From the NCBI GenBank assembly GCA_003160215.1, contig PLQW01000115.1:1-46813 (forward strand): a stretch of 46,813 bases of DNA, read 5' to 3'. This DNA is from Acidobacteriaceae bacterium. Lineage in GTDB: Bacteria; Acidobacteriota; Terriglobia; Terriglobales; Acidobacteriaceae. How positions within the stretch are numbered: the first letter of the stretch is position 1; the number at the start of each line of letters is the position of its first letter. The notes under the pieces are model-generated. The model was not told where the DNA came from and ran no database searches. It saw only the letters and a list, made by a program, of their open reading frames with translations. This document shows positions 34,646 through 41,876 of the stretch, one piece after another. Both the position numbers and the translations under genes were made by a program.

Positions 34646-35686
34646 ATGTTGCTCCACCGATTTCGCCAGTTCGCTGCCGTCCTAGGCCTCATTCTGGTCT
34701 CCAGCCTGGGGATCGCGGCCCAGTCGCAAAATCCGCCGCCGCAGCCGCTGGCTCAAGATCAGCAGTCACAGGCGCCCGCCGAGGACGATAACCTGCAGAC
34801 CTTCAAGGCGCAGGTGAACGTCGTCAACCTGTTCTTCAACGTGAAGGACAAACACGGCATGCTGATTCCCAACCTCACCAAGGCTGACTTCGAGGTGCTG
34901 GAGGACGGGAAGCCGCAAACCATCAAATATTTCTCGGCGGAATCGAACCAGCCGTTGACCTTGGGTATCATGATTGACACCAGCGCCAGCCAGACCCGCG
35001 TTTTGGACATTGAGCAGACGTCCTGCGCCGAGTTTCTGCACAGCGTTCTGCGCAACAAGGACTTGGCCTTTGTCATCAACTTCGACGTGGATGTGGACCT
35101 CGATCAGGATTTCACCAACAACGTGCACGATCTGACCAGGGCACTTAACAGGATGCAAATCAATGCCGGGATGGGCGGAGGTCCGCCGGGATTGGGCGGT
35201 GGCCCGATTCCAACTACCCCGCGGGGCACGCTTCTGTATGACGCCATCTACCTCGGCGCCAACGACAAGTTGAAGAACGAAGTTGGACGCAAGGCCATGA
35301 TTGTGTTTACCGATGGCGAGGACCAGGGTAGCCGCTTGCGAATTCAGGACGCCATCGAAGCCGCGCAAAAAGCCGACACCATTTGCTACGTGATCCTGAT
35401 TGCCGATCGCGGATTCTACGGCGGCTTCGGTTACAGTGGCGACTACGACATGAAGAAGCTGGCCGAACAAACCGGCGGCCGTGTCATCGAGGTTGGCAAC
35501 AAGCAGGAGAAGCTGCGCCAGGCCTTCGACCAGATCCAGAACGAATTGCGCAGCCAGTACAACATTGGCTACACACCAACCAATAATAAGCTCGACGGCA
35601 GCTATCGCAAGATCCAGGTTCGTGCCAAGGGCGGGGAGTATAAGGTGCAGGCCCGCCAGGGCTACTACGCTATGGCCAAGGACTGA
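34646..35686 (+). CDS. VWFA-related acidobacterial domain protein (short)
   Basis: A 346-residue exported protein with a signal peptide (FAAVLGLILVSSLGIAAQ) and a Gln/Pro linker. The family order is complete: VNVVNLFFNVKDKHGMLIPN, LTKADFEVLEDGKPQTIKYF, the MIDAS in LGIMIDTSASQ (intact DxSxS), VFTDGEDQGSRLRIQDAI, and the C-terminal RSQYNIGYTPTNNK and KVQARQGYYA. A Gly/Pro-rich loop (MGGGPPGLGGGPIP) is inserted in the VWA domain. AGGAAAGAGAAGC precedes the ATG. It lacks the long linker and tail of the divergent neighbour, and only this copy keeps a canonical MIDAS, so the two probably differ in metal-dependent binding. Confidence 0.9.
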   Translation: MLLHRFRQFAAVLGLILVSSLGIAAQSQNPPPQPLAQDQQSQAPAEDDNLQTFKAQVNVVNLFFNVKDKHGMLIPNLTKADFEVLEDGKPQTIKYFSAESNQPLTLGIMIDTSASQTRVLDIEQTSCAEFLHSVLRNKDLAFVINFDVDVDLDQDFTNNVHDLTRALNRMQINAGMGGGPPGLGGGPIPTTPRGTLLYDAIYLGANDKLKNEVGRKAMIVFTDGEDQGSRLRIQDAIEAAQKADTICYVILIADRGFYGGFGYSGDYDMKKLAEQTGGRVIEVGNKQEKLRQAFDQIQNELRSQYNIGYTPTNNKLDGSYRKIQVRAKGGEYKVQARQGYYAMAKD

Positions 35687-35692
35687 AAAGCA

Positions 35693-35741
35693 GGGGTTAG
35701 GGCTAGGGGTCAGTGATTAGTGGATAGCCGGTGGCGGATAG
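35693..35741. repeat. Heptamer array after the short VWFA gene
   Basis: GGGGTTA, GGGCTAG, GGGTCAG, TGATTAG, TGGATAG, CCGGTGG, CGGATAG, beginning six bases after the stop codon. In the sense strand of the gene most units end in Y-A-G. Confidence 0.65.
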
Positions 35742-35825
35742 TCGTTGTGGAGCCATCAGCATCTATAGATCGCAGGGTAAGTAATGTCCCATGTGGCGTG
35801 TTGGGAATTCGATTCGTATGTGGAA

Positions 35826-35928
35826 TTGTCATTACGAGCGAAGCGAGGAATGTGCTGTTGTTTGCGGCTGGAACGACGGCTGCGGGGAAAGCAGGTCCCT
35901 CACGGCCTAAGGCCGTTCGTGATGACAA
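35826..35928. repeat. TTGTCATT palindromic element, copy 3
   Basis: Starts TTGTCATTACGAGCG and ends TGATGACAA, giving inverted ends. AGCGAGGAATGTGCTGTT follows the left end and matches copy 2. The interior contains a palindrome ACGGCCTAAGGCCGT (35902-35916). Confidence 0.6.
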
Positions 35929-36107
35929 CTCAGAAATCGCGAAACCGGACATTATTTGTGCAGCACTCAATAACCCCGTCGATACTTAGCCATAGCATTC
36001 GTTTCCCAGATTTCGATCGTCATCCTGAGTTCGGTAGTGCCGACCTTCGTCCGCGTATCTCCACCCTGTCTCGGTTTGTCACAGCTATAAGAAGCACGCA
36101 AAGATCA

Positions 36108-36187
36108 GCCCCGAATGGGGCGAAAGAGCTTAGCCCAGCGCGTTAGCGCTGGGTGAACTGGGAAATAAGACCGAGTCCCGCAGGGAC
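36108..36187. repeat. Triple-hairpin dispersed-repeat-like element
   Basis: Three consecutive short hairpins: GCCCC-GAAT-GGGGC (36108-36121), CCCAGCGC-GTTA-GCGCTGGG (36134-36153) and GTCCC-GCA-GGGAC (36175-36187). I recall very similar strings dispersed in genomes of Acidobacteria and related phyla. The element ends 30 bp before the stop codon of the minus-strand gene at 36218. Confidence 0.55.
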
Positions 36188-36217
36188 GGCACACGTTTCG
36201 CGAGTGAGACGAGCCTT

Positions 36218-36697
36218 TTATTCCGAGGGATCGGGAAGATTTCCGTTGTCTGTCGCGGTTGACTCGTCCAGCCTCTGCCGGATGTAGCTCCAGTCTGGAA
36301 TGAATTGTTTTCTCTCTTCGCGGGCCGCCTGCTCGTCCTTCCGCTCCAGAAAGCTGGCCCTCCACCAAAGCAGAATCGAAAGCAATAACAGGAAGACAGG
36401 CAAGTAATAACTGGGGAAGCCGACATAGGCGCTGAAGGCGGCCAAGCACATCACCAGCCACGAGCCGAGATAATTCTTATAGCGTTTCTCCGCCTTGCGT
36501 CTCAGTTCGTCGATCTGGTTCCACTCCCAAAACTGAGCCTTGGCCATTTCCATGGCCAGCTTCTCTGCGTCCCCAGGGCTGAGCGGGATGGGAGCAGTCA
36601 GGTACTCACCCGCCGACGACAACAACAACGTGGTTTCGTCCAGGCCGAGATCGAGCCCGCGAACTTCCGTGCGTATCACGCTGCCTCTGCTGGACAT
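36218..36697 (-). CDS. Two-helix membrane protein of unknown function
   Basis: A 159-residue protein. An N-terminal cytoplasmic-type domain of about 70 residues (TEVRGLDLGLDETTLLLSSA) precedes two transmembrane helices (about 78-93 and 97-112) and a charged, Arg/Glu-rich C-terminus (RKDEQAAREERKQFIPDWSY). GAGGAG just upstream of the ATG at 36697 supports the start. No family is recognised. It overlaps the end of the RHH reading frame (36606-36836) by 92 bases in a different frame, so the pair is either coupled or the upstream frame has been altered. A repeat element lies directly after its stop. Confidence 0.6.
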   Translation of the reverse strand: MSSRGSVIRTEVRGLDLGLDETTLLLSSAGEYLTAPIPLSPGDAEKLAMEMAKAQFWEWNQIDELRRKAEKRYKNYLGSWLVMCLAAFSAYVGFPSYYLPVFLLLLSILLWWRASFLERKDEQAAREERKQFIPDWSYIRQRLDESTATDNGNLPDPSE

Positions 36698-36836
36698 GTG
36701 CTCCTCGTGGGATCGAGTCAGACTCCGCCAGTATTAACTCAGGCATGGAGCGGCCCCTCGCGGCGGCATGCTCTTTCAGCTTTCGGTACAGAGACGCCGG
36801 AATATCCACCGTGGTCTGAATCGATTCCTGTTTCAT
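36606..36836 (-). pseudogene. Probable truncated ribbon-helix-helix antitoxin
   Basis: The first 36 residues fit an RHH DNA-binding antitoxin of the type seen in acidobacterial toxin-antitoxin pairs: ESIQTTVDIPASLYRKLKEH followed by AAARGRSMPELILA. After that the product becomes basic and low-complexity, and reads through 92 bases of the next gene in another frame. No toxin such as a PIN protein lies beside it. I judge it a 5' fragment whose 3' end has been lost, though a functional RHH domain of about 36 residues could still be made. Confidence 0.5.
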
Positions 36837-36872
36837 GATAATGAGTTTTTTTCATAAGCAATCATTGGCCCG

Positions 36873-36921
36873 CTGACTGCTGACTGCTGACTGCTGATTG
36901 CTGATTGCCAACTGCTAGCTA
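36873..36921. repeat. Heptamer array overlapping the aspS stop codon
   Basis: CTGACTG three times, CTGATTG twice, CCAACTG, CTAGCTA. The last three bases (CTA, 36919-36921) are the TAG stop of aspS on the minus strand. Confidence 0.85.
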
Positions 36922-38727
36922 CAGGTCCTTCTTTCCCACCACCGCAATCCCCAACTCCTTCAACTGACGCTCGCTCACCGGAGTCGGAGCGTCCACCATC
37001 AGGTCGATCGCCTTCGCCGTTTTGGGGAAGGGAATCACCTCGCGCAGGCTTTCCGCGCCCGCCAGGATCATCACGATACGGTCCAGCCCCAGCGCGATGC
37101 CGCCGTGCGGCGGAGTGCCGTATTGCAGTGCCTCGAGGAAGAAGCCGAAGCGCGCCTGTTGCTCCTCGGGAGACATGCCCATTGCCTTGAAGATTTTGCT
37201 CTGGATGTCCTGGCGGTGAATACGAATCGAGCCTGAGCCCAGTTCAGTTCCGTTGAGCACCACGTCGTAGGCCAACGCACGCACGCCGCCCGGATCGCTC
37301 TCCAGCTTGTCCATGTCCTGCTCGTGCGGCGAGGTGAAGGGATGGTGCGCCGCGTTCCAGCGCTGCTCCGTTTCGTCCCATTCGAACATGGGGAAGTCGG
37401 TCACCCACAGCAGTCGGAAGTTGCCATGCTTGTAAGCGCCGTGGCGCTCGGCATACCTCTGCCCCAGCGCGAGACGAAGTTGTCCCGCGGCGGAATAGAC
37501 TCCATAGGCCTGTTGCCCTGACTTCACGGCGCTTGCTGGTTCAGTGCGCTTTGCACCGGCCACAATAACCACCAGGTCTTCGGGATTCGGTTTCGCAAGC
37601 TCGCGAATCTTTGCTACTGCCTCGGGGAAGGATTTCTCCAGCCGCTTGAGGTCCTCGAAGACTTTGGCGTCCTTGCGATCGCCAAACATCGCCTTGATCT
37701 CGTCGCGCTCCTTGCGCGAAAGCTCGCCCACTTTCGGGATGACGATCGCGACAACCGGTAGCTCGGAATCGACGTGCAGCGTCTCCAGGTTCTCCGCCGC
37801 GAACGCCTCGCGCACGTGGGTCATCGCGGGCAAGCGCAGGTCGGGCTTGTCGATGCCATACAGCCGGATCGCCTGGTCGTAGCTCGTCTGCGGAAACGGC
37901 GTTGCCAGATCGACGCCGATGGTCGCAAATGCCGCCTTCAGAAAACCTTCGACCGTGTGGAAGACGATCTCCGGCCGCGCAAAGCTGATCTCCAAATCGA
38001 TCTGGGTGAACTCTGGCTGGCGGTCGGCGCGCAGGTCTTCGTCGCGGAAGCAGCGCACGATCTGGAAGTATTTATCGAAGCCCGAGATCATCAGGATCTG
38101 TTTGAACAACTGCGGCGACTGCGGCAGCGCGTAGAACTTCCCGGCATGCACGCGGCTGGGCACCAGATAGTCGCGCGCGCCTTCGGGCGTGGAGCGGGTC
38201 ATGAACGGCGTCTCGATTTCGTAGAAGCCCTGCGCGTTCAGATGGTCGCGAATGGCGATGGCAACCTGGTGGCGCAGTTCGATGTTGCGATGCAGCTCGG
38301 GCCGGCGCAGGTCGATATAGCGATACTTGAGACGCACCTCTTCGTTGGCCAGCACCGCATCGCTGGGCGAAAACGGCAGCGGCTTGCAGTCGTTCAGCAC
38401 GCGTAACTCGTCGGCAATCACCTCGATCTCGCCCGTCGGAATGTTCTTGTTTACGGTGTTTGCGTCGCGTAGCTTCACGTGGCCCAGGACGGCAACCACA
38501 AACTCGGAGCGCACCGCGGTCGCCCGGTCGTGGACTTCGGCGCCGGCATCGGCGGTGATAACAACCTGCGTAACGCCGCTGCGGTCGCGCAGATCGAGGA
38601 AGATGAGATTGCCGAGATCGCGCCGCCGGTTCACCCATCCCATGAGCACAACTTTGGAGCCGGCGTCGGAAGCGCGCAACTCGCCACACATATGAGTACG
38701 TTTCAGGTTACCTAGAAAATCGAGCAT
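36919..38727 (-). CDS. aspS: Aspartyl-tRNA synthetase
   Basis: A 602-residue class IIb aminoacyl-tRNA synthetase that charges tRNA-Asp. The anticodon-binding OB fold (GWVNRRRDLGNLIFLDLRDR) is followed by the catalytic core with QSPQLFKQILMISGFDKYFQ and CFRDEDLRADRQPEFTQIDL (motif 2), the bacterial GAD insertion, and motif 3 in GIALGLDRIVM. Length is typical of bacterial enzymes. I start at the ATG 38727, because MLDFLGNLKRTHMCGEL fits the family; a Met at 38802 would encode three near-identical RILI/TRIL repeats from tandem DNA repeats. It follows hisS on the same strand, a pairing common in bacteria. Whether it also charges tRNA-Asn cannot be judged from this window. Confidence 0.96.
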   Translation of the reverse strand: MLDFLGNLKRTHMCGELRASDAGSKVVLMGWVNRRRDLGNLIFLDLRDRSGVTQVVITADAGAEVHDRATAVRSEFVVAVLGHVKLRDANTVNKNIPTGEIEVIADELRVLNDCKPLPFSPSDAVLANEEVRLKYRYIDLRRPELHRNIELRHQVAIAIRDHLNAQGFYEIETPFMTRSTPEGARDYLVPSRVHAGKFYALPQSPQLFKQILMISGFDKYFQIVRCFRDEDLRADRQPEFTQIDLEISFARPEIVFHTVEGFLKAAFATIGVDLATPFPQTSYDQAIRLYGIDKPDLRLPAMTHVREAFAAENLETLHVDSELPVVAIVIPKVGELSRKERDEIKAMFGDRKDAKVFEDLKRLEKSFPEAVAKIRELAKPNPEDLVVIVAGAKRTEPASAVKSGQQAYGVYSAAGQLRLALGQRYAERHGAYKHGNFRLLWVTDFPMFEWDETEQRWNAAHHPFTSPHEQDMDKLESDPGGVRALAYDVVLNGTELGSGSIRIHRQDIQSKIFKAMGMSPEEQQARFGFFLEALQYGTPPHGGIALGLDRIVMILAGAESLREVIPFPKTAKAIDLMVDAPTPVSERQLKELGIAVVGKKDL

Positions 38728-38739
38728 GATTGTCCTTGT

Positions 38740-38792
38740 GATAAGAATACGCGTTGAGATAAGAATACGAGTCTGGATAAGAACACGTGTTT
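38740..38792. repeat. Three 18-bp direct repeats in the aspS leader
   Basis: GATAAGAATACGCGTTGA (38740-38757), GATAAGAATACGAGTCTG (38758-38775) and GATAAGAACACGTGTTT (38776-38792) follow each other with an 18-bp period. On the aspS strand the shared core is CGTATTCTTATC. They end 13 bp upstream of the aspS start. Confidence 0.75.
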
Positions 38793-38797
38793 GAAGA

Positions 38798-38819
38798 GGC
38801 ACGGCTTTGAAGCCGTGCC
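38798..38819. terminator. Perfect hairpin between hisS and aspS
   Basis: GGCACGGCTT and AAGCCGTGCC form an almost uninterrupted 22-bp palindrome. A CTTTT run follows on the plus strand, where no gene ends; on the minus strand there is no good U-tract. It may be a dispersed repeat or a processing site rather than a terminator of hisS. Confidence 0.35.
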
Positions 38820-38853
38820 CTTTTAAACCTTGCGCAGGTCCAAGGGTTTATCG

Positions 38854-40134
38854 TTAGTTCTGTCGCAGGTGTTTCGTCAATTCCGCGCGTGGCACTTGCA
38901 CCTGCTGCCCGCTCGCCAGGTCTTTCACCGCGAACTGCTCCGCCGCCACTTCGTTTTCTCCGACAATGACAATGAATCGCGCCCCGGCCTTCTCGGCGTT
39001 CTCGAATGATTTCTTCAGCCGGAATGTTTCGTCGCCGATATCAGCGCTGATACCCGCTCGCCGCAACTCTCGCGCCAGTTTGAGAGCATGTCCATTCATC
39101 CCCGCGCCCAGAGGAGCGACGTAAGCCTGCACCTTCTCCGCCGGCTTTTCGCCCTGCGATTGCAATGCGAGCACCAGCCGGTCTTCCCCGATGGCGAATC
39201 CGATGCCCGGCGCCTTCGGCCCTTCCAGCGATTCCGAAAGTCCATCGTAGCGCCCACCGCCCAGCACCGCGCTTTGCGCGCCCAGTCCGCCGTGGGTGAA
39301 CTCGAACGTGGTGCGCGTGTAGTAGTCCAGCCCGCGGACCATGCGGTCGTTGATCGTGTACGTAACCCCGGCCGCATCGAGCATCGATCGCACCGCGGCG
39401 AAATGTTCACGGCAAGGCTCGTCAAGATACTCGCTGATCTTGGGTAGCTTCTCGATGATCGGCTGGTCTTCCGGCACTTTGCAGTCCAGCACCCGCAGCG
39501 GATTCGTCTCCGTTCGTCGCTGGCAATCGGTGCACATCAGGTGCACTACGGGCTGCAAAGCCTCGCGCAGCGCCTGGTTGTAGCGCGCGCGATCTTCGGC
39601 GCAGCCCACCGAATTCAACTGCAACTGCCAATCGCGCAATCCGACTTCGTCGAGCAGCGTGGCCAGCATCTCCAGCACTTCGGCATCGCGCAACGGCGAC
39701 TCACTGCCCGCGCTCGGCGGCCCGATGATCTCCGCGCCAATCTGGTAGAACTGGCGATAACGCCCCTTCTGCGGTCGCTCGCGCCGGAACTGCGGCCCAA
39801 TGTAATACAGCTTCTGCAGCGTGCCCTTCTTGTCGAGACCATGCTCGATGTACGCGCGCACCACACCGGCGGTGTTCTCGGGACGCAACGTCAGCGACTG
39901 CGGCTTCTCGCTTTGGGCGCGGGCCTTGTCCTCCCAAGTGAACATCTCTTTGGAAACGATGTCGGTCTCTTCGCCCACGCTGCGCGAGAACAGTTGCGTG
40001 TCTTCGAAAATCGGCGTCCGGATCTCGTGATAGTTGTAGCGCGCGAAGACGTCGCGCACCTTCGCGTCCACCCGGTTCCATAGGTCGGTGTCGGGCGGGA
40101 GAAGATCGCGAGTTCCACGGACTGCCTTGATCAT
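38854..40134 (-). CDS. hisS: Histidyl-tRNA synthetase
   Basis: A 426-residue class II aminoacyl-tRNA synthetase that charges tRNA-His. It starts MIKAVRGTRDLLPPDTDLWN, with motif 1 region YHEIRTPIFEDTQLFSRSVG, motif 2 around FRRERPQKGRYRQFYQIGAE, the HisRS-specific MVRGLDYYTRTTFEF and LGGGRYDGLSE, and the C-terminal anticodon-binding domain (VQAYVAPLGAGMNGHALKLA). Length is typical. It lies 126 bp upstream of aspS. Its leader carries a heptamer array eight bases before the start codon instead of an obvious Shine-Dalgarno sequence. Confidence 0.96.
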   Translation of the reverse strand: MIKAVRGTRDLLPPDTDLWNRVDAKVRDVFARYNYHEIRTPIFEDTQLFSRSVGEETDIVSKEMFTWEDKARAQSEKPQSLTLRPENTAGVVRAYIEHGLDKKGTLQKLYYIGPQFRRERPQKGRYRQFYQIGAEIIGPPSAGSESPLRDAEVLEMLATLLDEVGLRDWQLQLNSVGCAEDRARYNQALREALQPVVHLMCTDCQRRTETNPLRVLDCKVPEDQPIIEKLPKISEYLDEPCREHFAAVRSMLDAAGVTYTINDRMVRGLDYYTRTTFEFTHGGLGAQSAVLGGGRYDGLSESLEGPKAPGIGFAIGEDRLVLALQSQGEKPAEKVQAYVAPLGAGMNGHALKLARELRRAGISADIGDETFRLKKSFENAEKAGARFIVIVGENEVAAEQFAVKDLASGQQVQVPRAELTKHLRQN

Positions 40135-40142
40135 AGAGAACA

Positions 40143-40170
40143 GTTTCTAGTTTCTAGTTTCTAGTTGGCC
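40143..40170. repeat. Heptamer array in the hisS leader
   Basis: GTTTCTA three times, then GTTGGCC. It lies eight bases from the hisS start codon and forms the left arm of a composite unit whose right arm is at 40254-40274. Confidence 0.8.
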
Positions 40171-40253
40171 TTGGAAAGTCTCTCGCCACGACCGCCGCCG
40201 CTCCCTTGGCGGTTAATGCGGTTCTGTTTCGGCTAGACGAACCGCCGATCGGT
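40171..40253. other. Core of the second composite intergenic unit
   Basis: Non-coding DNA between inverted heptamer arrays. CTCGCCACGACCG and CGCTCCCTTGG match the core of the unit at 32894-33095 (CGCCACGACCG and CGCTCCCTCGG), although this copy is shorter. Confidence 0.5.
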
Positions 40254-40274
40254 CTTGAAACTTGAAACTATTTT
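40254..40274. repeat. Heptamer array over the carbonic anhydrase-like stop codon
   Basis: CTTGAAA, CTTGAAA, CTATTTT. The CTA of the third unit (40268-40270) is the TAG stop codon of the minus-strand gene. Confidence 0.75.
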
Positions 40275-40786
40275 CTCCTCTCCGCCAGATAATTTTCCTT
40301 GTAGCCCAAATAATTGCGGGCATAGCGCAGGATCGTCTCCTGGTCCGCGTCGCTCAACTGCTTGCGCACCTTGCCGGGAACACCCATCACCAGCGAGCCA
40401 GGCTCGATGACAGTCCCCTCGGGAATCACCGTGCCGGCCGCAATAATTGATCCTGCTCCGATGCGCGCTCCATTTAGGATGACGACGCCCATCCCGATCA
40501 GGCAGCGGTCTTCGACGACGCAGCCGTGCAGCGTGACCGAATGCCCCACCGTCACCCAATCGCCGACGATCACGGGCCACTGGTTCAGCATGCCGTGCAG
40601 CACGCTGCAATCCTGGATGTTGCTGTTGGCGCCCACCCGAATGAAATGTACGTCGCCGCGTAGCACTGCGTTCATCCAGACGCTGGCGTTCTCGCCCAGC
40701 ACCACGTCGCCGATCAACTGGGCCGACTCGTCGACGTAGCACGACGGCGGGATAGTTGGGCTGATTCCTTTGTAGGAGCGGATCAT
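40268..40786 (-). CDS. Gamma-carbonic anhydrase-like hexapeptide protein
   Basis: A 172-residue left-handed beta-helix protein of the gamma-carbonic anhydrase family (PaaY/YrdA/CaiE group). The hexapeptide pattern runs from ESAQLIGDVVLGENASVWMN to NGARIGAGSIIAAGTVIPEG. Probable zinc-site residues are seen in LRGDVHFIRVGANSNIQD, CSVLHGM and VTVGHSVTLHGC, the usual positions of the three His ligands at trimer interfaces. A C-terminal helix (DQETILRYARNYLGYKENYL) packs on the helix. Many family members are weak or inactive as anhydrases, so the enzymatic role is uncertain. It lies upstream of hisS on the same strand, separated by a composite repeat unit. Confidence 0.88.
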   Translation of the reverse strand: MIRSYKGISPTIPPSCYVDESAQLIGDVVLGENASVWMNAVLRGDVHFIRVGANSNIQDCSVLHGMLNQWPVIVGDWVTVGHSVTLHGCVVEDRCLIGMGVVILNGARIGAGSIIAAGTVIPEGTVIEPGSLVMGVPGKVRKQLSDADQETILRYARNYLGYKENYLAERRK

Positions 40787-41470
40787 ATTTACATTTACAC
40801 CAGTTTAGGTCGCACCGTTTCGCTGAACAGACTGCCGAAAAAAGCGACACTCGGGTAGAGCGGGCCTTCAGGGCCGCCTCCAAGCTATTCATTTTTGTCA
40901 TCTCGAGCCGGCTTTAGTCCGCGAGAGATCTGCTTTTCCGACCCTTTCCGCACCCTGTAGAGCCAGTTCAGCCTATAACATTGCGCCCAGCAGCGAGCGG
41001 CGGCCTGAACGCAGACGAGCCATCACCCACCGGAGGCCATGTCATTGAGCCTGCAAGTCTTTGAAAATACCACGCCGCAAGCGTGAAGCGAAATGAAAGC
41101 CAGCCGCGTCTGATACCAGTCGTAGCTTGTTGGGGGGTTTGTATGGGGTTCTTCCAGTCAAACTCTGATTTTCATGCGGTGCAAATCAGAGGCCCTTCGG
41201 TTGCACCGTCGCCAAAAGTAGCACGACTTTGATACCAGAAACCGGATCGTCGACGATGCTAAGTCCTTACGCACCAGTCACCTGAAAGTCGTCTACGACG
41301 TTTTCGGCATGGGCAAAACTATGATCTTGGGATACAACACCGCTAGCGTCTCTTCCGCCGTTGATACAGCAACAACTTTGTTCACTGGCCTAACCTTGAA
41401 ACTGAACGGCAGCACCGGCGGCAGTTTGCATTTGAGAATCGACTCCACGCTGGAAGAATCGGAGACTTGG
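40787..41470. other. Long gap with repeat fragment and alternative hairpins
   Basis: No gene is supported. At 40895-40937 a partial TTGTCATT-type element occurs (TTGTCATCTCGAGC, then GAGAGATCTGCTTTT). Two mutually exclusive inverted repeats lie at 41163-41208 (listed separately). The open frame of the response regulator extends upstream to 41309, but its first 54 residues have no domain character. Confidence 0.5.
41163..41208 (+). promoter_or_regulatory. Two mutually exclusive hairpins upstream of the response regulator
   Basis: Stem 1: CTCTGATTT (41163-41171) with AAATCAGAG (41183-41191). Stem 2: CGGTGCAA (41177-41184) with TTGCACCG (41201-41208). Both are perfect and share bases 41183-41184, so they cannot be fully formed together. 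This is the layout of a switching leader, but it lies about 260 bp upstream of the chosen start, and no ligand or terminator is evident. Confidence 0.35.
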
Positions 41471-41830
41471 ATGAACGCAGTCCGCCAGAAAACGGTGCTC
41501 TGTGTTGACGACGAGGCCATTGGTCTGCGAGTGCGAAAGATCATGCTGGAGAACCATGGTTTCCAGGTGCTCACCGCCAGCGATGGGCAACAAGGGATAG
41601 CTCTCTTCGAGCAGAACGCTGTTGACTTGGTCGTGCTCGACTTCTACATGCCGGGCCTCAGCGGGAGGCAGGTAGCTGCCGAAATGCGCCGCCGCCGGCC
41701 CACCGTTCCTATCATTTTTCTGTCGGCGTACTTCTCCCTGCCGTCCGATGCGCTAGAGATGGCCGACGCGTTCATTACCAAGGGCGAACTGCCCGAGGTG
41801 CTCATCGAAAAAATTGAGCAACTCCTGTGA
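41471..41830 (+). CDS. Single-domain response regulator
   Basis: A 119-residue receiver domain without output domain (CheY-like). The acidic pocket is in VLCVDDEAIG, the phospho-acceptor Asp in LVVLDFYMPGLSG, the switch Ser in IIFLSAYFS, and the conserved Lys in FITKGELPE. The Met at 41471 has GGAG six bases upstream. No histidine kinase is encoded in the window, so the partner is unknown; output is probably by protein-protein contact. It is convergent with ubiX. The inverted repeat GGCAGGC/GCCTGCC (41838-41863) lies between the two genes and may help end both transcripts. Confidence 0.9.
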   Translation: MNAVRQKTVLCVDDEAIGLRVRKIMLENHGFQVLTASDGQQGIALFEQNAVDLVVLDFYMPGLSGRQVAAEMRRRRPTVPIIFLSAYFSLPSDALEMADAFITKGELPEVLIEKIEQLL

Positions 41831-41876
41831 AGGGAAGGGCAGGCGATTCCCGAACTGCCTGCCACTGCAACCAGCC

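Larger units (their letters stand above)
35687..36217. other. Intergenic stretch packed with repeats
   Basis: No gene is supported. It carries a heptamer array (35693-35741), a TTGTCATT-type palindromic element (35826-35928), a weak further match (GTCATCCTGAGTTCGG near 36020) and a triple-hairpin element (36108-36187), each listed or described separately. Confidence 0.6.

Noticed and set aside
38728-38853. T-box leader between hisS and aspS
   Set aside because: No T-box consensus sequence, specifier loop or antiterminator could be recognised; only tandem repeats and a palindrome are present.
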